DNA of 64,000 nucleotides, from positions 1 through 64,000 of the forward strand of contig NZ_JAMGZK010000037.1 of assembly GCF_025564065.1 (NCBI RefSeq). Reading direction: 5' to 3'. Positions 8,957-17,615 of the stretch are shown here, one piece after another. Position numbers and translations under genes: made by a program. Numbering within the stretch: the stretch's first letter is position 1; each line of letters opens with the position of its first letter. The DNA comes from Silvania hatchlandensis (GTDB taxonomy: Bacteria; Pseudomonadota; Gammaproteobacteria; Enterobacterales; Enterobacteriaceae). The notes under the pieces were generated by a model, which had not been told where the DNA came from, ran no database searches, and saw only the letters and a list, made by a program, of their open reading frames with translations.

Positions 8957-10048
8957 TCAGGTGAGTGCCGGTTCGCCGAGGGTCAACATCAGGCGGTTGG
9001 CCCAGGCAAAGAAGGCCGCGGACTGCACCAGGTCGAGTTGTTCTAAGGTATCGAGTTCCTGTTTATCCAGGGCCGACAGATGCAGCGGCGTTGCGGCGGG
9101 TGGGGTGACCGACAGCGCCGCCGCAAACGCAATTTCCGCCTGCCAGCGTGCAGAGTGCCCCTCACCCAGCGACTGCCCCGGCTGGACTGCCAGCAGCGCG
9201 TCCACCGCATCATTCTCTTTCAATAACTGGCTGGCTTTACGGGCATGAACCGAGGCGCAATAAATGCAGCCGTTGATCTTGCTGGTCACCGTGGCGGCCA
9301 GTTCGCGTTCGGCGCGCGGTAAACCGCCTGACGTGTAAAAAATTCCTTTGTCGGTGAGCGTGCGCTGCTCAAGAACCGGCAGATTACGCCCCAGCAGGCG
9401 GAAATAGTCTGAATCGGTATGGCCGAATTTCGCCAGAATCGCCTGCTCGTCGGCGGAATATTCCGCCAGCGGTTTTGACGCCAGCCACGGCTCCCAGTCC
9501 AGCTCCTGCCGGGTGAACTGCACCGGAGCGCGACTGCCGCTTTTGGTGACGGGCGCGGTGTGCCACTTTCCGGCGACCACCGGGGTATCGCTGGCGACAA
9601 CCGGTTTGTCATTCAGTAAACGCAGCCCAACGATCAGGCGGCTCTGGAAGCTGACAAACGCGATCAGCTGCGCCAGGGTCACAATCCCTTCCTGACTCCA
9701 GCCCGCCAGGGTGAGCGCATTCAGCGCGCCGGGCGTCGCCTCGACCGGGGAAAAGGTCAGCACCCGGGCAAAGGCCAGGGCCGGCGTCAGGCGCAGCGAG
9801 GTCGGATCGGCAAGACCAAACCCGGCGTAGTGCGCGGCAAGCGCATCAGCGTTATGCCATTTGGCCACTTTGGCCGCCACCGCAAAGCGCTCGTCCAGCG
9901 CAAAATCCGCATCCTGCTGGCTGAACAGCGTTTCATAGCTTCCCTGTGCGTGACGGGTAGCCGCCTCGCGGGTGCGTCGCGCCTGTTCCAGCGGGGAACC
10001 GGGTACGATCTCCGCCAGTTCGGCGAGAATATCCAGACTTAAAGCCAT
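8957..10048 (-). CDS. AhpD-like/CMD two-domain protein (Avi_7170 + Avi_7169 type)
   Basis: 363 residues. The N-terminal half (about 1-150) is a carboxymuconolactone-decarboxylase-like helical domain without the catalytic cysteines (VTLAQLIAFVSFQSRLIVGLRLL). The C-terminal half carries the AhpD redox motif C261-x2-C264-x3-H268 (NGCIYCASVHARKAS), expected for a peroxidase or disulfide-reducing role. In other bacteria these halves correspond to the CMD Avi_7170 and alkylhydroperoxidase Avi_7169 families, found beside a KPN_01858-type monooxygenase, as here. It is the last gene of a six-gene operon, 9 bp after the monooxygenase. It probably handles peroxide or a reactive product of the monooxygenase; substrate unknown. 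Confidence 0.85.
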   Translation of the reverse strand: MALSLDILAELAEIVPGSPLEQARRTREAATRHAQGSYETLFSQQDADFALDERFAVAAKVAKWHNADALAAHYAGFGLADPTSLRLTPALAFARVLTFSPVEATPGALNALTLAGWSQEGIVTLAQLIAFVSFQSRLIVGLRLLNDKPVVASDTPVVAGKWHTAPVTKSGSRAPVQFTRQELDWEPWLASKPLAEYSADEQAILAKFGHTDSDYFRLLGRNLPVLEQRTLTDKGIFYTSGGLPRAERELAATVTSKINGCIYCASVHARKASQLLKENDAVDALLAVQPGQSLGEGHSARWQAEIAFAAALSVTPPAATPLHLSALDKQELDTLEQLDLVQSAAFFAWANRLMLTLGEPALT

Positions 10049-10057
10049 AGTGACTCC

Positions 10058-11047
10058 TTAAAGAAGATGAGGGGCGATCTGCTCTGCGATTAACTCTATC
10101 GAACGTAATGTGTCCTGATGCGACGGCTCAACGGAGTGCACCTGGAACGAAATGTCGGTGGCGCGGGCCAGCACGGAATCCCGCTGCAGCGAAGCGAGCA
10201 CCGTCTGCGGCGCGCCGATATGGGCGTCGAACTGGTGAATATAATCCGTGACAGTGTCACCTATGAGTGCGTGTCCGGCTGCGCGATGCTGCTGTGCCTG
10301 GCGGGTTAAACCGGCTTCTGCCACCTTCAGCGCGTAAGCGTCGCTATCGGCCACAAAGGCGGTGCGCGAGGCCAGAATACGCGGGGCCACGCCGGACGGC
10401 AGCGCATCCAGATACGCGTCGATAATCGGGTTCTGGATCGCATCAAGTGTCAGGGAAAGATTGTCCGCCGGACGCGGCTGAGTGCGGGAGAGCATCAGCC
10501 CGTGGCCCTGCTGCGCGGCACGTACTGCGCCCTCGATAGAGAAGGTGGCGATCCAGACTCGCTCGGCCAACTGCGGGGCGGGCGGATAGAGATGATTGTC
10601 CGGATGGGTCAGGGAATCCCCGCGCCAGGCGCTGTGGATCAGATGCAGGTGATCGGCAAAGGTTGCCGCCCGCTCGTTAATGGTCAACCCGAACGGTAAA
10701 AATGAGGTCGGGGTGCCGCCGGAACCAAACCCCACTTCCAGCCGCCCGTCGGCCAGCAGATCCAGCACTGCCGTGTCTTCCGCTACCCGGAGCGGGTTTT
10801 CCAGCGGCAGGGTGATGATGGCAGTGCCCAGGCGAATGGTCGTGGTGTGCGCCGCTACGTGGGCGAGGAACACCAGCGGCGACGGCAGGCCGCCTTCGTG
10901 CTCGTGGAAGTGGTGCTGCGCGATCCACGCGCTGTCAAAACCGTAGCGCTCGGCGTGGCGGATCTGCTCTGTTGCCAGGCGATAGCGTTCTTTGGCTGGC
11001 GCATCGTCCAGCAGGCGGGTAAAGAAACCCAGGCGTTTACGCGTCAT
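10058..11047 (-). CDS. FMN-dependent luciferase-like monooxygenase, KPN_01858 type
   Basis: 329-residue TIM-barrel flavin monooxygenase of the bacterial-luciferase superfamily. Visible landmarks: N-terminal RLGFFTRLLDD, the IAQHHFHEHEGGLPSPLVFLAHVAA block, IRLGTAIITLPLENPLRVAEDTAVLDLLADGRLEVGFGSGG typical of the FMN phosphate loop, and a C-terminal helix. These enzymes need reduced FMN from a partner reductase; none is encoded in the operon. The start codon overlaps the preceding ATPase stop by 4 nt. Co-transcription with an ABC importer suggests oxidative breakdown of an imported compound, for example a sulfur-, nitrogen- or peptide-like molecule; inference only. Confidence 0.87.
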   Translation of the reverse strand: MTRKRLGFFTRLLDDAPAKERYRLATEQIRHAERYGFDSAWIAQHHFHEHEGGLPSPLVFLAHVAAHTTTIRLGTAIITLPLENPLRVAEDTAVLDLLADGRLEVGFGSGGTPTSFLPFGLTINERAATFADHLHLIHSAWRGDSLTHPDNHLYPPAPQLAERVWIATFSIEGAVRAAQQGHGLMLSRTQPRPADNLSLTLDAIQNPIIDAYLDALPSGVAPRILASRTAFVADSDAYALKVAEAGLTRQAQQHRAAGHALIGDTVTDYIHQFDAHIGAPQTVLASLQRDSVLARATDISFQVHSVEPSHQDTLRSIELIAEQIAPHLL

Positions 11048-12651
11048 GCGTACTCCTCCGTAAGGGGTGAGAAATGGGGAATGGCGGCGATCAGCTCGCG
11101 AGTGTAGTCATCCTGTGGCGCGGCAAACAGCGTATCGACGGCGCCGTGCTCAATGACTTTGCCGCTGCGCAGCACCGTCACGCTGTGGGCAATTCGCCGG
11201 ACGGTCGCCAGATCGTGAGTGATAAACAGATAGGTCAGTCCCAGCTGCTGCTGTAGCTGCTGGAGCAGGGCGAGGATCTGCGCCTGTACGGTAACGTCCA
11301 GCGCCGAGGTGGCTTCATCCAGCACCAGAATGGTCGGCTCCAAGATCAGCGCCCTGGCAATGGCAACGCGCTGGCGCTGGCCACCGGAGAGTTCCCGCGC
11401 GGTGCGGGTTAACAGCTCGGGCGACAGGGCCACCCGCCGGGTGACGCTCTCCACTCTAGCTGCGCGCTCGGCTTTGCTGAGGGGGGCAAAGTTCTTCAGC
11501 GGCTCTTCTATTATCTGGAACAGCGTCTGGCGCGGATCGAGCGAGGCGAACGGGTTCTGATAGACGAACTGGATCTTCTGTCGCAGCTGGCGGCGCGCCT
11601 CGTGGCTGAGGCTGGTGGCATTGATATCATCGATGTTCACCTGTCCGCTGTCGGCCTGCTCAAACCCCAACAGAATGCGGGCGAGGGTGGTTTTGCCGGA
11701 GCCCGATTCCCCGACCAGCGCATGGGTGCTGCCGCGTTGCACGACAAAGCTGACGTTATCCAGCGCCTGCAGCTGGTGGCCTTTGCCCAGCGCAAAACGT
11801 TTGCTGATCCCGATAGCCTGAATGGCGGGCGAGGCCAGCGGGCGGCCCGACACCGGGGCGATGGTTACGCGTTGGCCCTGCACATCACTCAGCAGCTGGC
11901 GGGTATAGGCGTGCTGCGGGGCGCGCACCACGTCAGCGGTAGCGCCGTGCTCCTGTACCTCGCCGTTGCGGAACACCAGCAGACGGTCGGCACGCTGGGC
12001 GGCAAGAGCCAGGTCGTGGGTGACAAACAGCACCGCCGTGCCGGATTCCCGGCGCAGCACGTCCAGCAGATCCAGAATGCGCTTTTGCACCGTCACATCC
12101 AGCGCGCTGGTCGGTTCATCGGCGATGATCAGATCCGGGCGCAGGGCGATGGCGATGGCAATTAAAACCCGCTGTTTCATACCGCCGGAGAGCTGATGCG
12201 GGAACTGCTTCATCCGCTGTTCCGGGTGGTTCAGGCCCACTTTACTCAACAGCGCCAGCACCTGCTGTTCGCACTCTGCTTTATCGATTTTCTGATGCAG
12301 GCGCAGGATTTCGCCCACCTGAGCGCCGACGGTTTTCACCGGATTGAGGGAGTTACCCGGATCCTGCGGCACCAGGCTGATACGAGCCCCGCGCAGGCTG
12401 TCGAGCCTTTTTGCCGACCACTGGCTCAGATCTTCGCCGTTCAGACGGATACTGCCCCCGTCTCGACGGGCGTTATCCGCCAGCAGGCCGATAATCGCCT
12501 GCGCGGTGGTGGTTTTTCCCGAGCCGGATTCACCCACAAAGGCCAGCATCTCGCCGCGCCCGAGAGTAAAGCTGACGTTATGCACCACTTCGCGCCACTC
12601 GCGGCCCGAACGGTAGCTGAGGGTGAGGTTTTCAACAGACAGAACGGTCAT
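11044..12651 (-). CDS. ABC transporter, fused double ATPase (DppD-DppF/GsiA type)
   Basis: 535 residues made of two peptide/nickel-type ATPase domains. First domain: Walker A GESGSGKT (about 40-47), signature LSGGM, Walker B LIIADEPTSALD. Second domain: GESGSGKT near 313, LSGGQ, ILVLDEATSALD. The fused arrangement is typical of GsiA- and YejF-like importers and powers the two permeases upstream. The start at 12651 overlaps the permease stop by 4 nt (ATGA); the in-frame upstream frame to 12738 lies inside the permease and lacks homology. The first signature is LSGGM instead of LSGGQ, a common variant. Confidence 0.93.
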   Translation of the reverse strand: MTVLSVENLTLSYRSGREWREVVHNVSFTLGRGEMLAFVGESGSGKTTTAQAIIGLLADNARRDGGSIRLNGEDLSQWSAKRLDSLRGARISLVPQDPGNSLNPVKTVGAQVGEILRLHQKIDKAECEQQVLALLSKVGLNHPEQRMKQFPHQLSGGMKQRVLIAIAIALRPDLIIADEPTSALDVTVQKRILDLLDVLRRESGTAVLFVTHDLALAAQRADRLLVFRNGEVQEHGATADVVRAPQHAYTRQLLSDVQGQRVTIAPVSGRPLASPAIQAIGISKRFALGKGHQLQALDNVSFVVQRGSTHALVGESGSGKTTLARILLGFEQADSGQVNIDDINATSLSHEARRQLRQKIQFVYQNPFASLDPRQTLFQIIEEPLKNFAPLSKAERAARVESVTRRVALSPELLTRTARELSGGQRQRVAIARALILEPTILVLDEATSALDVTVQAQILALLQQLQQQLGLTYLFITHDLATVRRIAHSVTVLRSGKVIEHGAVDTLFAAPQDDYTRELIAAIPHFSPLTEEYA

Positions 12652-13499
12652 GGGCGACCTCCGCTTAACTGACGACTGATCCGGTTGGTGGCCAGCACCA
12701 CGGCGATCACTACCAGACCGGGGAACGTGGTCAACCACCAGGCGGTTGAGAGATAGTTACGCCCTTCGGCAATCAGCAGGCCCCATTCCGGGATCGGCGG
12801 CGGGGTGCCGTAACCGAGGAAGCTCAGCGTCGACAGGGCCAGAATGGCCTGACCAAACTGCAGGGTGGCAAAGGCCAGCACCGCGGTCAGGGAGTTGGGC
12901 AGAATATGCCGCCACAGCACCGACCAGAAGGTGCCCCCGCTGCCAAACGCCGCTTCGACATAATCGGTGTGGCGAATGCGCACCACTTCCCCGCGTGCCA
13001 GGCGGGCAAAGCTGGCGATAGACGCCACCCCGACGGCGAGGGCGGCATTCAGGGTCCCAAAACCGAGGAGAATGATGACCGTCAGCGACAATAGCAGCGA
13101 CGGGATGGCGAGCAGGACATCCACCAGTCGCATCAGCACCGACTCCACGCGTCCGGCAAAGGCACCCGCAATGACCCCGATGGCGGTGCCGATGACAAGC
13201 CCCATTGCCACGGCTACCAGCGCGGCGCTCAACGAGTGCGATGCGCCATAGACGATACGGGTATAGACATCGCGCCCCAACTGGTCGGTGCCGAGCCAGT
13301 ATTCGGCCTGTGGTGCCAGCCGCTGCGCCCCGGCAATGCCCTCAACCGGGCTAAAGTGGGTAAACAAGCCCGGCGTAATGGCCGCCAGCGCGGCAACTAC
13401 AATCACGGCCCAGGCCAGCCATAACCCCGGCTGCCAGCGTAAGCCACGCCAGGCAGGCACACGCCTGCGCGCCGCGGCGGCATAATCGACAAGGCTCAT
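12648..13499 (-). CDS. ABC transporter permease, DppC type
   Basis: 283-residue inner-membrane permease with about six hydrophobic segments and the EAA-loop region (ARLARGEVVRIRHTDYVEAAFGSGGTFWSVLWRHILPN) that docks on the ATPase. The N-terminal extension ending LGTDQLGRDVYTRIVYGA is diagnostic of DppC/OppC-type permeases. Overlaps its neighbours by 4 nt on both sides, so it is translationally coupled within the importer operon. Confidence 0.92.
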   Translation of the reverse strand: MSLVDYAAAARRRVPAWRGLRWQPGLWLAWAVIVVAALAAITPGLFTHFSPVEGIAGAQRLAPQAEYWLGTDQLGRDVYTRIVYGASHSLSAALVAVAMGLVIGTAIGVIAGAFAGRVESVLMRLVDVLLAIPSLLLSLTVIILLGFGTLNAALAVGVASIASFARLARGEVVRIRHTDYVEAAFGSGGTFWSVLWRHILPNSLTAVLAFATLQFGQAILALSTLSFLGYGTPPPIPEWGLLIAEGRNYLSTAWWLTTFPGLVVIAVVLATNRISRQLSGGRP

Positions 13500-14440
13500 G
13501 CAGCACCTCCGGTTACGGTTTGCAGGCGGGGATCGAACAACGGCATCAGCAGATCCACCAGCAGATTAATCAGCACAAAACCGAGGGCCGAAATCATCAC
13601 CACCGCCTGCAGCACGGCGATATCCTGGTTATTGACCGCCTGCTGCGTCAGCATTCCCAGCCCGCTGCGGCCAAACACGGTTTCGGTGATCAGCGCCCCG
13701 GCAATCAGTTCGCCCAGCAGCAGACCGGCGATATTCAGTACCGGAAGTAGCGCATTGCCGGTAACGTGCCGCCAGAGCACGGCGGTTTCGCTCAGTCCTT
13801 TGGCCCGGGCTACCGCGACAAACGGCTGGGCGGCGACCTGGTCCAGACTGCGCATCAGGATCTGCGCCAGCGGGGCGGAGATCGGAATGGCGACGGTGAT
13901 AATTGGCAGGATCAGGCCCTGCAGCGGCGAAGGGTTAATCACCGGGATCAGCCGCAGCTGGAACGAGAACAGCTGAATCAGGGCAATCCCTAGCCAGAAG
14001 GTCGGCAGGGAGATAAACAGCACCGGCAGAGACTGAATGGCGTTGCTCAGCCAACGCAGTCCCGGCAGGCGTGAGGCCAGCGCCAGCGTAAATGCCAGCA
14101 CTACCGCCAGAATAAAAGCGGGCAGCGCCAGGCTCAGGGTATCCGGCAGGTTAGTGGCGATAAGCTCGCTGACCGCGACACCCGCCTGCAGCGAGAAACC
14201 AAAATCGCCGTGCAGCATCGCCCCCAGCGTGTGCAGATACTGCTGCCACAGCGGGCTGTCTGCCCCGTAGGCGATGCGCATCTCTTCGATTTGCGCCGGG
14301 CTGAGGCCCAGATCCGGGTTCTGGAACTTAATCAGGACCGCATCACCCGGCAGGACCTGCAGCAGCAGGAACGACAAGGTAAACGCGGCCCACAGCACCA
14401 GCAGTCCCAGCCCGGCGCGTTGCAGCAGATAGCGGCTCAT
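13496..14440 (-). CDS. ABC transporter permease, DppB type
   Basis: 314-residue permease with the OppB/DppB N-terminus MSRYLLQRAGLGLLVLWAAF and EAA loop (PFVAVARAKGLSETAVLWRHVTGNALLP). It pairs with the DppC-type permease to form the translocation pore. The start at 14440 is chosen because upstream in-frame codons to 14503 lie inside the binding-protein gene region and lack homology. It lies 10 bp after the binding-protein gene and overlaps the next permease gene by 4 nt. Confidence 0.92.
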   Translation of the reverse strand: MSRYLLQRAGLGLLVLWAAFTLSFLLLQVLPGDAVLIKFQNPDLGLSPAQIEEMRIAYGADSPLWQQYLHTLGAMLHGDFGFSLQAGVAVSELIATNLPDTLSLALPAFILAVVLAFTLALASRLPGLRWLSNAIQSLPVLFISLPTFWLGIALIQLFSFQLRLIPVINPSPLQGLILPIITVAIPISAPLAQILMRSLDQVAAQPFVAVARAKGLSETAVLWRHVTGNALLPVLNIAGLLLGELIAGALITETVFGRSGLGMLTQQAVNNQDIAVLQAVVMISALGFVLINLLVDLLMPLFDPRLQTVTGGAA

Positions 14441-14450
14441 GGTTGCCCCC

Positions 14451-16070
14451 TTAGTGTTTCGCGATCCACGCCCCGTAGAACGACGGGCGACCGACGGCTT
14501 CAAAACTGACCCCTTTCAGCCACGGCGCACCGGCAAACACCTGTGGCTCTTCAAAGATTGGGATCACGTAGGCGTTATCCAGCAGATAGCGCTGGGCGTC
14601 GCCGGTCAGCTGGAGCCGCTTCTGCGGGTCCACTTCGGCGGAGATATTCACCAGCAGCGCGTTGAGCTTGTCGTCGCTAAAGCCCTTGACCTTGTCGCTG
14701 GAGCCGCCTTTTTGCAGCAGGGCATCGCGGTTGGCCGGGTAGAACATGCTTTTCACCACGTCCGGGTCGGCGCGGCCCACTTCCGAGACGGTCAACGGCG
14801 TTTTCAGCGGGTCGAGGTTATCGAGGGTGCGGCTGCCCGCATCTCCGGCTTTGACGCTCAGCGCCACGCCGACCTGGCGCCACTGCTGGGCGACCAGCTG
14901 CAATACCTCTTTATTCTGTGGCTGCGGAAGGGATTCATAGATGGTCAGGGCCAGACGCTGGCCGTCTTTGGCTCGTATCCCGTCGCTGCCCGCTTTCCAG
15001 CCTGCCTCATCCAGCAGGGCGCTGGCTTTGGCTGGGTCGAAGGTCAGTTTGTCACTCAGATCGACATAGCCTGCGGCAGAGTTAGCGAGCACTGATTTGG
15101 CCTGCGGATAATTAGGCGAGAACAGGGTCTCGACGACCTGCTTCGCATTGGTGGCGTGCAACAACGCCTGACGCACCCGTACGTCGGCCACCAGCGGGTT
15201 ATCCGGGCGGAAGCTGATGCTGTCGTTCACGCCGCGGGTGGGGGCGGCGTAGATTTTATATCCCTGGTCGGTGGCCTGTTTTTCGTCATAGGCCTGCACC
15301 TGGCGGATAAAGTCGGCCTGTCCGGCCAGCAGCGCGCCGACCCTGACGCTGTCTTCCGGGGTAACCAGATAGGTAATGCCCTCCAGATTAGCCGGACCCT
15401 GCTGGGCGAGGTTTTTCGGCCCCCAGGCGTAGTCTTTACGCGCCTGCAGATTCACTTCGCGCCCCAGCTTTTCGTCCTTCACCACGAACGGGCCGGAGCC
15501 GATGATATGCCGGGCATCACCCAGCTCTTCAAAGTTGCGTTTCAGGGTACTCAACGACACCAGCCCGGAGCCGATGGTGGCGGTGCCCTGTAAAAAGCCC
15601 GGTGACGGTTTCTTGAAGTAGAACTTCACCGTCAGCGGGTCGATCACTTCGCTGCGATCGTAGTTGTTGATCACTTCCGACACCGGCAGGCGCTGGGCTT
15701 TGTTGCCCTGGCCGTAGGTATCAAAGTTTTTTGCCACCGCGCTGGCATCCAGCGGCGTGCCGTCAGAGAACGTCACGCCAGGGCGAAGTTTAAAGGTGTA
15801 TTCGGTTTTATCGGCGTTGGTGGTCCAGCTCTCGGCGATCCACGGCTCGACCTGTAAGGTTTCCGGGTTCTGCCAGGTAAGCTTGTCGGTGATCTGATTC
15901 AGAATGCCGCCGTTCGGATAGAATCCGCCCGCCGGGGGATAGAGGTTGGTGTGTGCCTGTTGTTCCAGATAGACCAGCGTGCCGCCTTTAACGGGCGTCT
16001 CTGCGGCCCAGACTGTGGTTGCTGCAACGATCAGCGCCGTCAGCAGCGGCAGGCGAAATGGGGTTTGCAT
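14451..16070 (-). CDS. Periplasmic solute-binding protein, SBP family 5
   Basis: 539-residue extracytoplasmic receptor of the importer. A signal peptide (about residues 1-22, MQTPFRLPLLTALIVAATTVWA then AE) precedes the family-5 fold; the block PWIAESWTTNADKTEYTFKLRPGVTFSDGTPLDA is the classic SBP_bac_5 signature. AAAGGA lies upstream of the ATG at 16070. It is the first gene of the six-gene operon running to 8957. Ligand unknown: family members bind peptides, nickel, opines, glutathione or heterocycles, and the linked monooxygenase argues against a plain nutrient dipeptide. Confidence 0.92.
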   Translation of the reverse strand: MQTPFRLPLLTALIVAATTVWAAETPVKGGTLVYLEQQAHTNLYPPAGGFYPNGGILNQITDKLTWQNPETLQVEPWIAESWTTNADKTEYTFKLRPGVTFSDGTPLDASAVAKNFDTYGQGNKAQRLPVSEVINNYDRSEVIDPLTVKFYFKKPSPGFLQGTATIGSGLVSLSTLKRNFEELGDARHIIGSGPFVVKDEKLGREVNLQARKDYAWGPKNLAQQGPANLEGITYLVTPEDSVRVGALLAGQADFIRQVQAYDEKQATDQGYKIYAAPTRGVNDSISFRPDNPLVADVRVRQALLHATNAKQVVETLFSPNYPQAKSVLANSAAGYVDLSDKLTFDPAKASALLDEAGWKAGSDGIRAKDGQRLALTIYESLPQPQNKEVLQLVAQQWRQVGVALSVKAGDAGSRTLDNLDPLKTPLTVSEVGRADPDVVKSMFYPANRDALLQKGGSSDKVKGFSDDKLNALLVNISAEVDPQKRLQLTGDAQRYLLDNAYVIPIFEEPQVFAGAPWLKGVSFEAVGRPSFYGAWIAKH

Positions 16071-16180
16071 GGTGAATTCCTTTGTTATCTTCTTGTTAGC
16101 GTCGGATTCATCATCAGACGGCGCAGAAAACAAAGGAACAAAGGAATTGAGCTAAGGATTGCCGGAAAGTGCAAATAAAA

Positions 16181-16202
16181 ACCGCGCCAGAAGCGGCGCG
16201 GT
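16181..16202 (-). terminator. Intrinsic terminator of the flavoprotein gene
   Basis: ACCGCGCC and GGCGCGGT form an 8-bp GC-rich stem with a 6-nt loop, followed on the minus strand by TTTTATT. It lies just after the stop of the 16213-17415 gene and ahead of the importer operon, which therefore needs its own promoter. Confidence 0.85.
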
Positions 16203-16212
16203 TAGCGGGGGA

Positions 16213-17415
16213 CTAGACAAATTTCGCCAGCGGATCGGCGGCGGCAAAGGCCACGGCGCGGTCGGCTGCCGGGGGATAAATCAGCTCGTTGGTGATGGCG
16301 ATTTTGATTTTCTTCGCCTCATCACGCACGGATTTGACCTCCTGTTCCCAGCCTTCGGTATACACCGCGCCCCAGGCACCCAGATCGAGGCAGGTCACGT
16401 AGTTCACCTGACGGTACGGATAAGGTTCTACGTTCAGCAAGCTGGCTGCGGCGTTGTGGCCGGCAAACTTGCCTAACTGAATGGCGTGCTGGCAGGTCAT
16501 CAGAGCGGTGTTGCCCAGATCGTCGGTTTTGGCGTGTGCCATGTCGCCGGTGGCGTAAATGTCCGCCTGCGCCGGAACCTGCAGGCTTGCGTTAACCTTT
16601 AGACGGCCCTGACTGTCGCGTTCGCCGTCAATCTGCTCACTCAGGGGATGGGCTTCTACGCCTGCGGTCCAGACCACGGTTAACGCGTCAATCCGCTCGC
16701 CATTTTTCAGCGTCACGCCGCTGGCATCGATGGCTTCAATTTCACTGTTCAGACGCCATTCAACGCCCAGTTCGTCGCTTGCCGCTTCGATGGTGCTGCG
16801 CAGGGCTTCACTGTAACGGCCACCGATCGCTGCACCGCGTTCAACTACGATTACTTTGGTCTCTGTATCATCGCCAAAGCGAGCGCGGAGACGGGCAGGG
16901 AGTTCGGTAGCCAGTTCAATGCCGGTAAATCCACCGCCGCAAACCACCACGGTGTTACGCGCAGCCGAGGCAGGGCGCGTCACCAGTGAATCGAGGTGCT
17001 TTTCGAAAACTTGCGCCGATTCTAACTGGTCGATATCAAATGCATGCTCTGCCAGGCCTGCAATGGGCGGACGGCGGGTCTGGCTGCCGGTGGCCAGCAC
17101 CAGACGATCGTAAGTTGCTGGAACGGTGCCGCCGTGAGGATCGCGATACCAGACAATTTTCTCTTTAGCATCAATGCGTTCAGCATCACCGGCGATAAAT
17201 TCAATATTCAGTTCAGCAAACAGATCGCTTAATGGTGCGACAAATCCCGCCACCTGTTCTTCATAAAACCGCGGGCGAACACGCAGTTCAGCGCGCGGGG
17301 CCAGCACGGTAATGCGCAGGTCATTGCACCCCTCGATATCGGCCACGCGTGCGGCGCTCACCGCTGCCCACATCCCGGAAAAACCGCTGCCCACAATTAA
17401 AATTTGCTTCTTCAT
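16213..17415 (-). CDS. NDH-2-like FAD-dependent NAD(P)H oxidoreductase
   Basis: 400-residue pyridine-nucleotide-disulfide-type flavoprotein. The N-terminal dinucleotide fold GSGFSGMWAA binds FAD, a second Rossmann motif near VVVCGGGFTGIELATEL binds NAD(P)H, and ATGDMAH is the C-terminal FAD-contact motif. Layout and length resemble type II NADH dehydrogenases and related NAD(P)H:quinone reductases, though there is no obvious C-terminal membrane helix. It is divergent from an Rrf2 regulator and separated from it by 200 bp containing a 24-bp palindrome, so it is probably that regulator's target. It may act in electron transfer during redox or nitrosative stress; the acceptor is unknown. Confidence 0.82.
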   Translation of the reverse strand: MKKQILIVGSGFSGMWAAVSAARVADIEGCNDLRITVLAPRAELRVRPRFYEEQVAGFVAPLSDLFAELNIEFIAGDAERIDAKEKIVWYRDPHGGTVPATYDRLVLATGSQTRRPPIAGLAEHAFDIDQLESAQVFEKHLDSLVTRPASAARNTVVVCGGGFTGIELATELPARLRARFGDDTETKVIVVERGAAIGGRYSEALRSTIEAASDELGVEWRLNSEIEAIDASGVTLKNGERIDALTVVWTAGVEAHPLSEQIDGERDSQGRLKVNASLQVPAQADIYATGDMAHAKTDDLGNTALMTCQHAIQLGKFAGHNAAASLLNVEPYPYRQVNYVTCLDLGAWGAVYTEGWEQEVKSVRDEAKKIKIAITNELIYPPAADRAVAFAAADPLAKFV

Positions 17416-17466
17416 CTTCGATCCTTTTGCTCGTCAGGCCGTGTGTCTGACATAACTGCAACTATA

Positions 17467-17490
17467 CTTGTCGTAGTTAACTGCGACAAG
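17467..17490. promoter_or_regulatory. 24-bp near-perfect palindrome, likely Rrf2 operator
   Basis: Two 12-bp half-sites, CTTGTCGTAGTT and AACTGCGACAAG, are reverse complements except for one symmetric pair. It lies 51 bp upstream of the flavoprotein start and 126 bp upstream of the Rrf2 start. Dyads of this size between a regulator and a divergent gene are typical operators for dimeric winged-helix regulators. No other dyad of comparable quality was seen in the intergenic region. Confidence 0.7.
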
Positions 17491-17615
17491 ATCTTTCTGA
17501 GTCAAAAAAATGTTCAATGCTAAAACAAGGGCTTAAATGAAAGGTGGGGAGCGGCGTTTTTATATCTTAGCAAACATGGCTATAATGACCCCGAACAGAA
17601 AATTCGGAGTCAAAG

